A stretch of 14,351 bases of DNA from an uncultured Mucilaginibacter sp. (GTDB taxonomy: Bacteria > Bacteroidota > Bacteroidia > Sphingobacteriales > Sphingobacteriaceae): the NCBI RefSeq assembly GCF_946481715.1, contig NZ_CAMLOV010000144.1, forward strand, positions 1 through 14,351, given 5' to 3'. The first letter of the stretch is position 1. Each line of letters starts with the position of its first letter. The translations under genes were made by a program, and so were the position numbers. Below, in pieces: positions 13,974 to 14,351 of the stretch. Below the pieces are notes generated by a model. It ran no database searches. It was not told the origin of the DNA and saw nothing but the letters and a program-made list of their open reading frames with translations.

Positions 13974-14252
13974 TTATTCCCTATTCGCCGCAGCAATAAT
14001 CCCCCTCACCACTTCCACACCCGTTACATCAATGCCATACTCATCAATATAACCGTTGCTCAGCAGTATATGGTCGTTATGATACTCCATTTTACCGGGT
14101 ACGCTAATGCGGGCAGAGGAGTGCACTTCGGTAACATTGGTGAAGTGTACCAGGTCGGCAACGTTTTTTTCGTTGATGCCGCTGCCGGGCATAATTATGA
14201 TGCGGCCTGCGGCTTTTTCTACCAGGTGGTTAAGCATGCTGGCACCTTCCAT
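13974..14252 (-). CDS. cutC: Copper homeostasis protein CutC, C-terminal part (frameshifted upstream)
   Basis: The 92 codons from the ATG at 14252 are the last third of CutC. RIIIMPGSGINEKNV (17-31) and TEVHSSARI (41-49) are family hallmarks. CutC is a cytoplasmic TIM-barrel protein of ~240-250 residues linked to copper tolerance in E. coli; its reaction is not established. Upstream, in the same frame, GGQKHA precedes the Met and belongs to the protein (GGQKHAMEGASML), but then the frame leaves CutC and hits a stop at 14301-14303. The CutC reading continues as VILTSGG in another frame across a six-G run (minus strand, 14270-14265). Seven Gs would restore it. The Met at 14252 is therefore internal, and the gene is broken here or mis-sequenced. 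Confidence 0.75.
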   Translation of the reverse strand: MEGASMLNHLVEKAAGRIIIMPGSGINEKNVADLVHFTNVTEVHSSARISVPGKMEYHNDHILLSNGYIDEYGIDVTGVEVVRGIIAAANRE

Positions 14253-14264
14253 GGCGTGCTTTTG

Positions 14265-14351
14265 CCCCCCGAGGTTAGGATAACGTAGCAGCCCAACGAA
14301 TTACCATAGTGCAGGGAATTGTACCGGTACGCGGAAAAATAAAACCCCGCG
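14265..14351 (-). pseudogene. cutC: Upstream CutC fragment, out of frame and degraded, cut by the window edge
   Basis: On the minus strand short CutC-like pieces appear in shifting frames: VIR, LGCY and ILTSGG, corresponding to an expected VIRLGCYRILTSGG. Joining them needs small indels around 14292-14298 (GTTGGGC, likely one T short), 14279-14286 (ACGTTATC, where ACCGTATC would be expected) and the G run at 14265-14270. The outermost ~50 bases cannot be aligned to the protein by eye. Poor sequence at a contig end, or real decay, would both explain this. Confidence 0.5.

Overview
The window looks like a stretch of a Bacteroidota chromosome, most likely from the Sphingobacteriaceae (Mucilaginibacter- or Pedobacter-like). 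This is inferred from several features. Most exported proteins carry signal peptides that end just before a Gln (A-x-A|Q). Start codons lack Shine-Dalgarno sequences. Several genes have TAnnTTTG-type -7 promoter boxes. The intergenic palindromic repeats are of a kind common in that group, and HscA is of the Fe-S assembly type. G+C is near 47-50% in most genes. Both window edges cut genes, so this may be a whole contig.

Layout, left to right. At 2-856 (+) is the C-terminal part of a clan GH-A glycosidase (GH30-like). At 878-1825 (-) is a CAP/SCP-domain lipoprotein. At 1951-3018 (-) is an exported serine beta-lactamase/DD-peptidase-like hydrolase. At 3150-3556 (-) is an LTxxQ-motif (Spy/CpxP-like) protein whose signal peptide is split from the mature part by one missing base in a T run. 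At 3618-4745 (-) is an exported TPR protein, divergent from a small helical cytoplasmic protein at 4839-5129 (+), which ends in a clear terminator. At 5335-6357 (-) is an exported alpha/beta hydrolase, directly downstream of a Crp/Fnr-type regulator at 6426-6995 (-). A 14-bp FNR-like palindrome lies between those two. At 7121-8095 (-) is an unrecognised exported protein. At 8296-10149 (-) is the Hsp70 chaperone HscA. At 10395-13205 (+) is a 936-residue exported protein that appears to fuse a zinc-peptidase-like domain, a TolB-like propeller and an outer-membrane beta-barrel. At 13211-13951 (-) is an AT-rich unrecognised exported protein. At 13974 to the right edge (-) is the C-terminal part of CutC, broken by frameshifts.

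Most genes are single units on the minus strand encoding cell-envelope or periplasmic proteins, with no obvious shared pathway. The best-supported functional link is regulatory: the Crp/Fnr protein has the FNR-type E-x-x-S-R recognition residues, and a TTGAC-N4-GTCAA site sits in front of the hydrolase gene. A dispersed inverted-repeat element is present three times (5210, 8130 and 10228). I saw no tRNA, rRNA, CRISPR array, transposase or phage gene. No clear multi-gene novel system is evident. The most unusual items are the peptidase-propeller-barrel fusion, the regulator/operator pair with phased A-tracts, and two homopolymer frameshifts.
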